A stretch of DNA of 64,000 bases from Actinomyces ruminicola (GTDB lineage Bacteria > Actinomycetota > Actinomycetes > Actinomycetales > Actinomycetaceae): assembly GCF_900103885.1 (NCBI RefSeq), contig NZ_FNIM01000005.1:62001-126000 (forward strand), written 5' to 3'. Below, in pieces: positions 42,428-51,430 of this stretch. Position 1 is the first letter of the stretch; each line of letters opens with the position of its first letter. Below the pieces are notes generated by a model. That model was not told the origin of the DNA. It saw nothing but the letters and a program-made list of their open reading frames with translations, and searched no databases. The translations under genes were made by a program, and so were the position numbers.

Positions 42428-43885
42428 TCAGATCTCCGGGAGCAGCTCGCGCCCGGTGGCCTGGGTCCAGGAGGCGCGGAAGGCGTCCCAGCGGTCGTCG
42501 TTGATGGCCACCCAGTCCGGTCGCGGGCTCACCCGCCGGGAGGCGACCTCCGGCAGGACCAGTCCGGCCACGGTGGCGCCGCACATGCCCGCCGCACCGA
42601 TGGCCGGAAGGTAGGACTCGTCCACCAGGTCCAGGTCGGCGTCCAGGATGTCGGCCAGCATCTGCGGGAAGGCCGCGTCGGCCCCGAAGGCGCCGGTGAC
42701 GTAGATGGAGCCCGAGCCCTTGGGCACGCAGGAGCCGAGCACCATGCGGTCCACCAGCAGCACGCCGTCGACGATGCCGCGGGCCACTTGTGCGCGGCTG
42801 GTCTCGCGGGTGATGTCGATCAGCCGCGCACAGGGAGCCTCGAACCACAGCGGTCCCCGCTCCCGCATGACGTGCGGGATGAAGAACGGGGCGGTGACCG
42901 CGTCCTCCCGGGAGATCTCGAAGGCGGTGCGGATCATGTCGGCGACGCCGCGTCCTTCCCCGCCGAAGCCTGTGACCAGGGCCCCGGTCGCCAGGGCGTC
43001 GCCGCCGTTGGTCACCCCGTTGATCAGCCACTCGCCCGGGCGGTTGCCGCAGCGCTGCAACGCAGTGGCGCGCGTGTCCGGCGCGGCCAGGCAGGAGTTG
43101 ATCACGTGGGTGGTGCCCATGATGAAGAAGGGCTTGGTGCCCGGCCTGGTCCCCAGGGCGTAGGAGGCGGCGGGGGTGTCCGCGGAGCCCACCGACACGG
43201 GGATGCCGGCCGGCAGGCCGAGGTCGGCGGCCGCCTCGGGCGTGACCTGACCGAGGATCTCCACCGCGTGCTTGATCGGCGGGAGCGCGCCCGGGTCGAT
43301 CTCCAGCAGGTCGACGGTCTCCTGAATCCACCCCTGGCCCGGGTCCAGCGTATTGAAGATGCCGGAGTAGGAGGCCTGGGTGGGGTCCAGCGCGGTCTCG
43401 CCCGTGAGCAGGGCGCCGAGCCACGTGCCGGCCATGCCGAAGGTGGTCATGCGTGCGAAGGCGTCGGCGTCGTGGTTGCGCAGGTAGGGGTGCGCCAGGG
43501 CCATGAAGGTCGACTGCGAGGGGTGGTTCCCGGTGGCCGCCAGGGCCTGCTCGGAGCGACGCTGCGAGTACTGGTTGAAGTAGTAGCGCAGGATGTTGTT
43601 GTCCCACACCACCCCCAGCCCGCAGGCCCTGCCGGCGGCGTCCAGCGGCACGGCCACCGGGCAGTGGACGTCGATGCCGACGCCGACGGCGCCGTCCACT
43701 GCCGGGCCCAGCTCGGCCAGCGCGCCGCGGATGGACTGTGCCCATGCCTGCGGGTCCACGCGGCCGTGCACGGAGCGGGAGGCCGGGTGCGCGCAGCGGG
43801 CGCGGGCGATCACCTCCCCACCGGCGTCGACGACGACGGCCTTGGTGGCCGAGGTCCCCAGGTCGATTCCGACGAATGTGCTCAT
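42428..43885 (-). CDS. FGGY-family carbohydrate kinase
   Basis: 485 aa two-domain sugar kinase. N-terminal phosphate loop GIDLGTSATKAVVVD (8-22), the catalytic Asp region VGSADTPAASYALG and the C-terminal ATP-binding IYVTGAFGADAAFPQMLADI. It is related to xylulose/ribulose/erythrulose-type kinases, but the specificity residues do not let me name a sugar. ATG at 43885 with GGAGG 7 nt upstream. It lies between the aldolase and reductase genes, so its product is probably split by that aldolase. Confidence 0.88.
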   Translation of the reverse strand: MSTFVGIDLGTSATKAVVVDAGGEVIARARCAHPASRSVHGRVDPQAWAQSIRGALAELGPAVDGAVGVGIDVHCPVAVPLDAAGRACGLGVVWDNNILRYYFNQYSQRRSEQALAATGNHPSQSTFMALAHPYLRNHDADAFARMTTFGMAGTWLGALLTGETALDPTQASYSGIFNTLDPGQGWIQETVDLLEIDPGALPPIKHAVEILGQVTPEAAADLGLPAGIPVSVGSADTPAASYALGTRPGTKPFFIMGTTHVINSCLAAPDTRATALQRCGNRPGEWLINGVTNGGDALATGALVTGFGGEGRGVADMIRTAFEISREDAVTAPFFIPHVMRERGPLWFEAPCARLIDITRETSRAQVARGIVDGVLLVDRMVLGSCVPKGSGSIYVTGAFGADAAFPQMLADILDADLDLVDESYLPAIGAAGMCGATVAGLVLPEVASRRVSPRPDWVAINDDRWDAFRASWTQATGRELLPEI

Positions 43886-43931
43886 CGTTGAACCTCCGTC
43901 TGCCTCTCGTCCTTGCGGGAGCCGCAAGGCC

Positions 43932-44759
43932 TCAGTCCAGCAGCTCGGCGGCCCGAGAGGGAGCCACGCCGTCGTGCACCACGGCCTTGAGGGCGCGCAC
44001 CATCTTGGCGGGGTCCTCGGCCTGCCAGATGTTGCGTCCGCAGGTCATGCCCACGCCGCCGGCCTCCATCACCGCGGCCGCCTGCTCCAGGACGTTGATG
44101 GGCTTGGGAGCGGGGGCGCCGCCTGCGGCGACGACGGGCGTGGGTACGGCATCGACGACCTGCTTGAACTCCGCGGCGGAGCCGGTGTACCAGGTCTTGA
44201 CGATGTCGGTGCCGCATTCGGCGGCGGCGCGGGCCGCGTAGACCACGGACTCGGTGGAGCCCTTGCGGTCACCCCACAGCTCCCCCGAGGGGTAGGCGTG
44301 GCAGATGACCGGCATGCCCCACTTGTGGGCCTCCTCGGTGGTGGCCGCCATCATCTCCAGCATGGCCACCTGGTTCTCCGAGCCGGCGGAGATGCCGATG
44401 GCGAGCGCGTCGGCGCCCAGGCGGATGGCGTCGTGGACGGAGGCGACGGTGGCGTCGTAGGTGGGGTGGAAGTCGACGCAGAAGGTGGAGCCCTTGATGA
44501 TGAGCGGGACGGTGACGTCGTTGTCCCACAGCAGGTGCCCGGCGATGCCCTTGAAGACGGTGAAGGCGTCGGGCTCGGCCGCAATGATCCGGTTGAAGGT
44601 GGACTTGATGTCGGCCAGGCGCGGGGCGACGCCGCGCGGGACGGCCTGGTCGAGGGCCACCGACATCATGCGGCCGTCCGCACCGAGCAGGCGGCGCAGG
44701 CGCAATTGGCGGCCGAGGGCGGGGGTGGTGCCGACGGGGTTGAGCGAGTAGATGGACAT
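43932..44759 (-). CDS. Class I aldolase, DhnA/LsrF-like
   Basis: 275 aa TIM barrel of the DeoC/FbaB/LsrF group. The Schiff-base Lys is in GTDIVKTWYTG. Other blocks are the N-terminal MMSVALDQAVPRG, HAYPSGE and the C-terminal CGRNIWQ (family GRNIxQ, phosphate binding). It would cleave a phosphorylated ketose made by the FGGY kinase. LsrF-type thiolase activity is an alternative, but no AI-2 importer genes are present. ATG at 44759 with AAGGAGA 7 nt upstream. Confidence 0.85.
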   Translation of the reverse strand: MSIYSLNPVGTTPALGRQLRLRRLLGADGRMMSVALDQAVPRGVAPRLADIKSTFNRIIAAEPDAFTVFKGIAGHLLWDNDVTVPLIIKGSTFCVDFHPTYDATVASVHDAIRLGADALAIGISAGSENQVAMLEMMAATTEEAHKWGMPVICHAYPSGELWGDRKGSTESVVYAARAAAECGTDIVKTWYTGSAAEFKQVVDAVPTPVVAAGGAPAPKPINVLEQAAAVMEAGGVGMTCGRNIWQAEDPAKMVRALKAVVHDGVAPSRAAELLD

Positions 44760-44899
44760 GATGTTTCTCCTTGTGTGTGTTCCTGTACGGCCCGGTCAGC
44801 TGCCGGGTCGGTCGGGTGTGATTGAGCGGAAGAGGGTGCGCTGGCCCGGGCTCGCGTCGGTGACGCGAGTCGGAATGGGGTGTGGGGACGGGCCGGGCC

Positions 44900-45967
44900 T
44901 CAGGCCCAGACATCGACGCCGACGCGCATGTCGGCACCGGAGGCCGCCAAGTCGATGGCCCGGGCGGCGTCATCCAGGGGCAGCTGGGTACCGATCAGGT
45001 CGGCCACCTCAAGGCGGCCGTCGTCGATCATCGGCGCCACCTGCTGGAAGTTCTCCAGGCGGCAGGAGGAGGCGCCGACGATCTCGTACTCGTTGTAGTG
45101 GATGTCGTTGGCGACGAACTCGAGCTTGGCCTCGGAGTTGAAGCCGGCGAACACGGAGATGCGGGCGCCGGGGGCGAGCACGCCCAGGTAGGGGGTCATG
45201 GCCTCGGGGCGCCCGATGGCCATGATGACCACGTCGATGCCGTCGGGGGCGAAGGCCCGGATGCGGTCGGCGATGTCCTCGGAGGGTGTCAGCACGAGGT
45301 CAGCGCCGGACTCGCGGGCGATGGCGTGGCGGGCCTGGTTGGGCTCGACGGAGATCACCCGGCTGACGCCCTGCGCCTTTGCCAGGCGGATGTGGATCAG
45401 GCCGAGCGGGCCGGCCCCTGCCACCAGGACGGTGTCCGCCCCGGCGACCTTGGCCAGGTTCTGGCCGTTCAGGGCGCAGGAGACCGGTTCGACGATGGCG
45501 GCCTCCAGGGCGGATACATTGTTGATCGGGATGAGGTTCTCGCGGGCCCGGGCGGGGACTCGCACGTACTGCGACAGCCCGCCGTCGAGCTGGTAGCCGA
45601 AGGCGACGCGGTTGCGGCAGATGTTGGGGTGACCCTTGGCGCAGGCGGAGCAGGTACCGCACGGGACCAGCGGGTAGACGCAGACCTGGTCGCCCATGGA
45701 CACGCCCTCGGGCAGCTCCCCGTTCACGGCTACCACCTCCCCGGCGAACTCGTGCCCGAGCGTGGAGGGCAGGGTCACGTTGCGGGTCTTGCGGCCGGTG
45801 TAGATGCGCACGTCCGTGCCGCACAGGAGGGCCCCGGTCACCTTGAGCAGCACGTCCCCCGGCTCAAGCTGCGGGATCGGAACCTGCTCGATCCGCATGT
45901 CGTTCGGAGCGTGCAGTACGGCCTTCCTCATGGTGGCGTTCAGGTCGACGGTCGTGTTGACAGTCAT
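44900..45967 (-). CDS. Zinc-dependent medium-chain alcohol/polyol dehydrogenase
   Basis: 355 aa MDR enzyme related to sorbitol, threonine and galactitol-phosphate dehydrogenases. Catalytic zinc ligands are Cys49 (LLCGTDV) with His-Glu in GHEFAGEVV. The structural zinc lobe is CGTCSACAKGHPNIC. The coenzyme-binding loop is VAGAGPLGLIHI, and an acidic residue at the end of strand 2 (SVEP) points to NAD. Its ATG overlaps the DeoR stop by 4 nt. It is the likely first oxidation step of this pathway; polyol or sugar-acid substrate unknown. Confidence 0.87.
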   Translation of the reverse strand: MTVNTTVDLNATMRKAVLHAPNDMRIEQVPIPQLEPGDVLLKVTGALLCGTDVRIYTGRKTRNVTLPSTLGHEFAGEVVAVNGELPEGVSMGDQVCVYPLVPCGTCSACAKGHPNICRNRVAFGYQLDGGLSQYVRVPARARENLIPINNVSALEAAIVEPVSCALNGQNLAKVAGADTVLVAGAGPLGLIHIRLAKAQGVSRVISVEPNQARHAIARESGADLVLTPSEDIADRIRAFAPDGIDVVIMAIGRPEAMTPYLGVLAPGARISVFAGFNSEAKLEFVANDIHYNEYEIVGASSCRLENFQQVAPMIDDGRLEVADLIGTQLPLDDAARAIDLAASGADMRVGVDVWA

Positions 45968-46860
45968 GGTTCTTCCTTGGGATTACGTGAGTTCTGGGTG
46001 TCCTGCTCACCGGCGAGCAGGATGGTGGTGGCGCCGTGCTCCTCGAGTGCGTCAAGCTGCTCCTGAGTCGCTCCGGCGTCGGTGATGAGTCCCCATTCGT
46101 GGGGCAGCGGGGACCAGTACGGGTAGTCGGTGTCATCGTCGAGCTTGGAGGAGTCGGCGATGATGTATACCTGGGTGGCCTGGCGCAGCATCATCGACTT
46201 CAGCCGGGACTGGTCATAGGTGCGGGAGGCGATGCCGCGCTCGGCGCTTACGGCGTCGGCGCCGACGAAGGCGATGTTCCCGTAGATGCGGGACAGGGTC
46301 ATCTCGGCGTCGCCACCGCAGATGGTCTCGTTGATGCCACGCAGGTTGCCGCCCAGGACGAGCACGTGCACCCGGTCCTGCCCCACCAGCCGGTTGATGC
46401 AGCGCAGCCCGTTGGTGACCACGGTGAGCTCGAAGCGGTTGTCGATGGCGGCGGCGATGCGCTCCGCGGTGGAGCCGGCGTCGAGGATGACCAGATCGCC
46501 CTCATGCAGCAGGGAGACGGCCACCTGGGCGATCGCCTCCTTCTCGACGACGTTGGAGACCTCGCGCTGCGCCATGGTCATTTCGCGCCGCCCCGGAGCC
46601 AGCGAGGCGCCCCCGTAGGTGCGGGAGATGATCTCGTCCTTCTCCAAGAGCGCCAGGTCCCTGCGGATCGTGACCACCGATACGTCCAGGGCCTGGGCCA
46701 GCTCATTCACCGACGCGCGCTTGTCCGATCCCTCGCTGAGCATCTCGACGAGTCGGGCGCGCCGCCGCTCCCCCTTGGTGCGAGGCTCGGCTACGACGTT
46801 TGCGCGAACGGTGATGGCCATGGCGTCTCCCTGGTCGTTGAGGACTGCTTCTGACCGCAT
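45964..46860 (-). CDS. DeoR-family transcriptional regulator
   Basis: 298 aa. N-terminal DeoR helix-turn-helix (about 32-88: RRARLVEMLSEGSDKRASVNE, LAQALDVSVVTIRRDLALLE), then a sugar-phosphate-sensing domain with ILDAGSTAERIAAAI and NGLRCINRL. Start ATG at 46860, decided by a perfect AAGGAGGT ending 6 nt upstream. It is the first gene of the catabolic operon 40.2-46.9 kb and overlaps the dehydrogenase gene. It probably represses this operon and perhaps the upstream MFS gene until a pathway intermediate binds. Confidence 0.9.
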   Translation of the reverse strand: MRSEAVLNDQGDAMAITVRANVVAEPRTKGERRRARLVEMLSEGSDKRASVNELAQALDVSVVTIRRDLALLEKDEIISRTYGGASLAPGRREMTMAQREVSNVVEKEAIAQVAVSLLHEGDLVILDAGSTAERIAAAIDNRFELTVVTNGLRCINRLVGQDRVHVLVLGGNLRGINETICGGDAEMTLSRIYGNIAFVGADAVSAERGIASRTYDQSRLKSMMLRQATQVYIIADSSKLDDDTDYPYWSPLPHEWGLITDAGATQEQLDALEEHGATTILLAGEQDTQNSRNPKEEP

Positions 46861-47002
46861 CGTCCCACCTCCTTTCGCTGTTGTGGTTGCGTCGTGTCGT
46901 GTCAGCGGCGATGAACCTGTGTGGAGCGTGTCTCTCGGCGTGCACACTCCAGGCCGTTGGCCTCGGCCCGGTTCGCACCCGGCCGGTCGTCTATTCCTGG
47001 TC

Positions 47003-48328
47003 TCACACGGTGACCACGTCCCGGGAGAAGTCGATCTGCTCGACCCTGGGGAGCATGAAGGCGAATACCAGGGCACCGAGGATGCATACGGCCCCGGACA
47101 GCAGCAGCGGCAGGCCGAAGGTGCCCGTGGCTCCGTACAGGAAGCCGATGACGATCGGGTTGAGTGCCGAACCGATGTTGGAGAAGAAATTCTGCGTACC
47201 GCCCAGCACGCCGACGGTGGACGCAGGCACGAAGTCAGCGGGCAGGCACCAGATGGTGACGATGGTGAACGCGGAGCCGAAGTAAGACACCGACATGAGC
47301 GCCAGAGCCAGGCCCGCCGTCGGGACGAAGGCCGCCGCTCCGATGACGGCGCACAGCAGCATGCCGACCACCAAGCAGGTCTTGCGCACACGAGTCACTG
47401 ACCATCCGCGCTTGAGCAGGGCGTCGTTGACCAGGCCGCCGCTCCAGGAGCCGATGATGGAGCAGATCGGGGGGATCGCCCCGAACAGGCCGAGCTTGAG
47501 CAGGTCGAAGCCGCGCTCGTCAACCAAGTAGGTGGGGAACCAGGTGAGGAAGAAGGTCACCGCGAAGTTGACGCAGAAGAAACCGATCATCATGGCCCAC
47601 ACAGCCCGCTTGCGCAGCAGGACGAGCACCGGGATGGCCTTCTCGGTGCCGGCCGCAGCCGCTTCGCGTGCCTCCTCGTCGCGGCCCTCGTTGATGATCG
47701 ACATCTCCTCCTCGCCGATCCGCCCGACCAGCTCTGGACGGCGGTACAGAGCCCACCAGCCAAGTGCCCACAGGATGCCGAGCACCCCGGCGATCAGGAA
47801 CACCCAGCGCCATCCCCAAAGGCCGATGATTCCGGCGATGACGGGGGTGGCGATGGCGGAGCCGATGCGCGCGCCCGAGTCGTAGACGGAGGTGGCGCGG
47901 GCGCGTTCCCGCTGGGGGAACCACCGAGACACGGTCTTGGCGGAGGCCGGATACGCGCCAGACTCGCCGATGCCCAGTCCTAGACGCAGTCCGAACAGCA
48001 TGCCGAAGCTGCTGGCCAGGAAGGTGGCGCCGGTGCACACCGACCACACGAACACCGAGGCGCCGAACATCACGCGCTCGCCGAACTTGTCGATCAGTGA
48101 GCCGGCGGGAATCTGCATGATCGCGTACGACCAGGAGAAGGCGGACAGGATGAGGCCCTGCTCGCCCGGCGTGATGTCGAAGTCCTTGGTCATGTAGGGC
48201 AGCGAGACCGAGATCGCGGAACGGTCGATGTAGTTGATGGCGAGCCCGAAGGCGCAGACAACAGCGACGATCCACCGCCAGTTGGTCTTGCCCGGCCGAC
48301 GGACCTGGACTCTGGGTGAAGCCGTCAT
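47003..48328 (-). CDS. MFS transporter, anion:cation symporter type (sugar acid/polyol)
   Basis: 441 aa with 12 membrane segments. NYIDRSAISVSLPYM in helix 1 and the loop motif LIDKFGERV are typical of the ACS family that carries galactonate, glucarate and hexuronates. Start ATG at 48328, with AAGGAGGT 5 nt upstream; earlier in-frame ATGs lack one. It is upstream of the DeoR operon on the same strand (142-nt gap), so it probably imports that pathway's substrate. The CGATCG motif array lies immediately upstream of its start. Confidence 0.87.
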   Translation of the reverse strand: MTASPRVQVRRPGKTNWRWIVAVVCAFGLAINYIDRSAISVSLPYMTKDFDITPGEQGLILSAFSWSYAIMQIPAGSLIDKFGERVMFGASVFVWSVCTGATFLASSFGMLFGLRLGLGIGESGAYPASAKTVSRWFPQRERARATSVYDSGARIGSAIATPVIAGIIGLWGWRWVFLIAGVLGILWALGWWALYRRPELVGRIGEEEMSIINEGRDEEAREAAAAGTEKAIPVLVLLRKRAVWAMMIGFFCVNFAVTFFLTWFPTYLVDERGFDLLKLGLFGAIPPICSIIGSWSGGLVNDALLKRGWSVTRVRKTCLVVGMLLCAVIGAAAFVPTAGLALALMSVSYFGSAFTIVTIWCLPADFVPASTVGVLGGTQNFFSNIGSALNPIVIGFLYGATGTFGLPLLLSGAVCILGALVFAFMLPRVEQIDFSRDVVTV

Positions 48329-48360
48329 GGATACCTCCTTGCACCTCATCAATGAGCGTT

Positions 48361-48490
48361 ACGATCATTGACTGACTTGATTGCGATCGTTTCGATCGTT
48401 CGAACAACGCCATGATCGTCCCGCTCGAGCCGATGCGTCAACCCAGATCGATCTATTCGATCGTTTTTTCGATCGCTTCGATCGTTCGAG
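48361..48490. promoter_or_regulatory. Array of TTCGATCG / CGATCA motifs between two catabolic clusters
   Basis: TTCGATCG occurs at 48391-48398, 48456-48463, 48468-48475 and 48477-48484, with GCGATCG at 48383-48389, CGATCAT at 48362-48368, ATGATCG at 48412-48418 and AGATCGATCT at 48445. CGATCG is self-complementary, so many overlapping dimer sites are possible. It lies upstream of the MFS gene. The kinase gene at 48578-49522 ends on its other side. It looks like a multi-site operator; the binding protein is not known. Confidence 0.6.
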
Positions 48491-48577
48491 ATAGCCGACA
48501 GTGGGTCTTTTGTCCCACAGAGATGGGCCCATGTCAGCTTCTTGATCGCTCGGATCGGTCCCTGCGGGTCTGGTCGG

Positions 48578-49522
48578 TCAGCCCGCCCCGGCCGCGGCTG
48601 CCCCGAACACTTGGCCCGCCTCCGGCATACTCTCCTGAGCGCCTACTCCCAGAGTCGTCATGGCGCCGGCGCGGGCTGCGCACTCCAGCGCGTGTTCGAT
48701 GGTCTCGTCTGTGGCCAGGGCGCCACAGAGGGCGCCCACGAAGGAGTCACCCGCACCGGTCGTGTCCACCGCATCGACCCGGCGCGCCGGCACCACCAGT
48801 ACGCCTCCCGGACCCGCATACACGGCTCCCTGGGCGCCCAGGGTGATGACCACGTTCGGGGCGATCCTCCGCAGCCCCTCCGCCAGTCCGAGCCAACCCG
48901 CGACGTCCTGCGGGGCCCGGTTCCGGCCCGCATACCCCAGCGCCTCCTCCTCATTGACGATGAAGTAGTCGAAGAGCCCGAGTAGTTCATCGCCGTTCGA
49001 GACATGAGGCGCAGCGTTGATCACGGCGAGAACCTGATGCCTACGCGCCCAGCGTCCCGCCGCAACGACGGCATCGGTCGGGACTTCGTTCTGTGTCAGT
49101 ATCAGCGCGGGCCGCGGCGCCTCGGTGAGCGCTTCATCGATCATCGCCGCCGTGACGCGGGCGTTGGCACCGGCGATCACGGTGGAGGACACAGTTCCAT
49201 CCGGCATGCAGTGAACGAAGCCCAGACCCGTCGCTGCACCATCGATCCGGGCGACGTGCATCTCCATACCCAGCAGCTTCAGCCTGTCGACGTATTCGCG
49301 TCCGCGGTCATCGGCACCCACTGCCCCGACGAAGGTCACCGGAAGTCCAAGTCGGGCAAGCTGGACCGCCTGGTTGGCGCCCTTCCCACCGAAGCTCATC
49401 ACTGCGTCGGGCACACAGAGCGTCTCTCCCGGCCTGGGCAGTCGCTCCACCCTCACCGTAAAGTCCGTGTTGAGGCTGCCCACGACCGTGACATTCGGAT
49501 TTGTTGATGTGGGTGCAGTCAT
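48578..49522 (-). CDS. PfkB-family carbohydrate kinase (ribokinase-like)
   Basis: 314 aa. Ribokinase signatures: N-terminal GSLNTDF, GGKGANQAVQLARLG (sugar site) and DTTGAGDSFVGAL with the catalytic Asp. Close to RbsK in length and motifs, but the cluster it ends has no rbsD or pentose-specific gene, so it may act on another sugar or on a lactone-derived acid. Its ATG overlaps the upstream isomerase stop by 4 nt. Last gene of the six-gene minus-strand operon 48.6-55.1 kb. Confidence 0.88.
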   Translation of the reverse strand: MTAPTSTNPNVTVVGSLNTDFTVRVERLPRPGETLCVPDAVMSFGGKGANQAVQLARLGLPVTFVGAVGADDRGREYVDRLKLLGMEMHVARIDGAATGLGFVHCMPDGTVSSTVIAGANARVTAAMIDEALTEAPRPALILTQNEVPTDAVVAAGRWARRHQVLAVINAAPHVSNGDELLGLFDYFIVNEEEALGYAGRNRAPQDVAGWLGLAEGLRRIAPNVVITLGAQGAVYAGPGGVLVVPARRVDAVDTTGAGDSFVGALCGALATDETIEHALECAARAGAMTTLGVGAQESMPEAGQVFGAAAAGAG

Positions 49523-50454
49523 TGCCGACCTCCTCCCAACAGTTCCAACCGCAGCGCCGCCCCCAGGAGCGCGTCCTGAGACTCGATAACCTCCTGGATG
49601 TGCTCCCCGTCCCGGCTCTCCAACAGTTTCAGCAGCCTGTTCGTCGCCGCCACGTTTGCGCTTAGTTCACCCGCCGCATCCTCCCGCACCGGGAAGGTAT
49701 CGAAGTAGATCGGCGCCTGGTACCCGCCGCGCCTGAGCCAGTACAGCAGCTCCAGGGTCTCCCACAGATGGACGGATCCAACGATCATGCCGTCATCGCT
49801 ACCCCCGTACCCGTCATTGAGATGAATCCCGTAGAGCCTGCCCGCCGCGAGCAGAAGTGCCGCGGCGTGCGCCGGGTAGTCGCGTGCCATGATCATGTGG
49901 CAGAAGTCCAGAGTTGCACCCACGTTGGGGCGTTCGATGCGTTCAAGCAGGTAGAGGACGAAGCCGCTACTGGGGATCATGGTGTGAACGCGTTCCTCAT
50001 AGGGCTTGTACTCGATGCTGAACCGCATGTCAGGGTGCTCGTCGGCGAGCCGCCGGTATACATCCACAAGCCGGTCCGTTGCACTCACGAAGTCCTTCTG
50101 GAAGGCGTAGTCGTAGCCGTCGTACCCGAGCCACAGGGTGACCAGGTCGCTACCGAGGAATCTCGCGACATCTACGCCGGTACCGACCAGAGCATAAGCG
50201 TCGTCGGCGATCTCCGCCAACGGCCCCGTGAACTCTCCGGCCCGGAACCTGCTCCGGAACCTAACCGCGATCGAGTTAAGTTTCAGACCATGCTGCTTAA
50301 GCGCTTCGCTAACGACGTCGAGCCCGTCCGCAAAGTGCTCGGGGTAGTTGAGGTCGACGTACCCGACGCCGTCCACCGCAGCTATCGCGGCGAGCGCTCC
50401 CTCAACACTCACGCCCTGTTTTATGTATGAGTTTATTCTAGCCGAGTAGTCCAT
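49519..50454 (-). CDS. Sugar phosphate isomerase/epimerase-like TIM-barrel protein
   Basis: 311 aa, xylose-isomerase-like TIM barrel (AP endonuclease family 2). Metal-ligand candidates are the Glu in FSIEYKPYE, Asp-His in GATLDFCHM, and His in YGIHLNDGYGG with a distal acidic IYFDTFP. It shares the general layout of tagatose/ribulose epimerases and of L-rhamnose-isomerase-like proteins; the sugar is unknown. It starts 1 nt after the amidohydrolase stop and overlaps the kinase gene. Confidence 0.82.
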   Translation of the reverse strand: MDYSARINSYIKQGVSVEGALAAIAAVDGVGYVDLNYPEHFADGLDVVSEALKQHGLKLNSIAVRFRSRFRAGEFTGPLAEIADDAYALVGTGVDVARFLGSDLVTLWLGYDGYDYAFQKDFVSATDRLVDVYRRLADEHPDMRFSIEYKPYEERVHTMIPSSGFVLYLLERIERPNVGATLDFCHMIMARDYPAHAAALLLAAGRLYGIHLNDGYGGSDDGMIVGSVHLWETLELLYWLRRGGYQAPIYFDTFPVREDAAGELSANVAATNRLLKLLESRDGEHIQEVIESQDALLGAALRLELLGGGRQ

Positions 50455-50455
50455 A

Positions 50456-51430
50456 TCACTTATCCTGTTCCATCAGTGCATCCGCACCAGGGCCTGCACT
50501 CCCCCCGACCCCATGTCCTGCTTGTACCGATCTCTGGAGTCTCCCACCGTCCATGCGGTAGAAGTCGGTCGCTGTGCCAGCGAACAGCCGGCGCCGCTCG
50601 CCGTCGGAGAAGTCCGCGACCACTGCGGCGAATGCGGAGAACAGCGTCCGCATATCCGAGTAGAGCGAATCGACGGGGAAGTTGCTGCCGAACATCGACC
50701 GCTTGACTCCGAACGCGTCAATCGCCGTCAGCAGTGGCCCCCTTATCGACTCCTCAGTCCAGTGGTGATCCGTTGTCCCCAGTGCGGAGAGCTTGACGAA
50801 GACGTTCTCGCGCCGGGCGAGCTCACGCAGCCCTCTCCCCCAGTTCCGCAGATACTCCGCGTTGCGGTAAATGGGCATCCCGAGGTGATCGAGAACGATT
50901 CGCGTAGACGGGAACGCATCCGCCAACCGTGCCGCGTCGACCAGCTGCCTGGGAAAGATCTGGAGGTCGAAGGACAATCCCAACGACTCGAGCCTGGCGA
51001 AGTTCTCTCGCCACGCGGACTCGTTCATGATTCCGTCACGGGCACGATGACTGTAATAGGGATCCGGATCCCAGTTGAGGATGTCCCGCACTCCCCGAAT
51101 GGTCGAGAACCCCGCATATTCCTCCAGCAGTGCCGGCACAGAGGGGTCCAACAGATCAGCCTTCGCGACTTGCACGCTGTTAGTGCCGGCGAGCACCCCG
51201 TCCACCCACTCCGCCTCGCGCAGCGGCGAGGCGGCACCGTTCTCCACCACAACCGACGCACACACAGGTATCCCGGCGCAGTCTGCGCGGTAGTCCTCCA
51301 TGGAGTAGTCGCGGCGCAGGGCCGTGTCGTCGCCGTGGTACCGCGGAATGGGCTCCCCACTGAGCCAGGGATAACCGTCACTGAGCCGGCACAGGTGGTG
51401 GTGCGCGTCGACTACCGGCACGTCAATCAT
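50456..51430 (-). CDS. Amidohydrolase family 2 protein (probable sugar lactonase)
   Basis: 324 aa. N-terminal metal motif VVDAHHHLCRL (HxH), LDHLGMP in the middle and FGSNFPVDSL near the C-terminus (catalytic Asp), as in the L-fuconolactonase/L-rhamnonolactonase branch of amidohydrolase 2. A lactone-opening role in the sugar cluster is inferred. The C-terminal ~35 residues are a non-conserved tail. Start ATG at 51430 lies inside the end of the permease gene (8-nt overlap). Confidence 0.82.
   Translation of the reverse strand: MIDVPVVDAHHHLCRLSDGYPWLSGEPIPRYHGDDTALRRDYSMEDYRADCAGIPVCASVVVENGAASPLREAEWVDGVLAGTNSVQVAKADLLDPSVPALLEEYAGFSTIRGVRDILNWDPDPYYSHRARDGIMNESAWRENFARLESLGLSFDLQIFPRQLVDAARLADAFPSTRIVLDHLGMPIYRNAEYLRNWGRGLRELARRENVFVKLSALGTTDHHWTEESIRGPLLTAIDAFGVKRSMFGSNFPVDSLYSDMRTLFSAFAAVVADFSDGERRRLFAGTATDFYRMDGGRLQRSVQAGHGVGGSAGPGADALMEQDK

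Noticed and set aside
43885-43932. AI-2 (lsr) quorum-signal degradation locus suggested by the LsrF-like aldolase and FGGY kinase
   Set aside because: There is no LsrACDB importer, LsrG or LsrR nearby. The neighbouring glycerate and polyol-type genes point to sugar catabolism.
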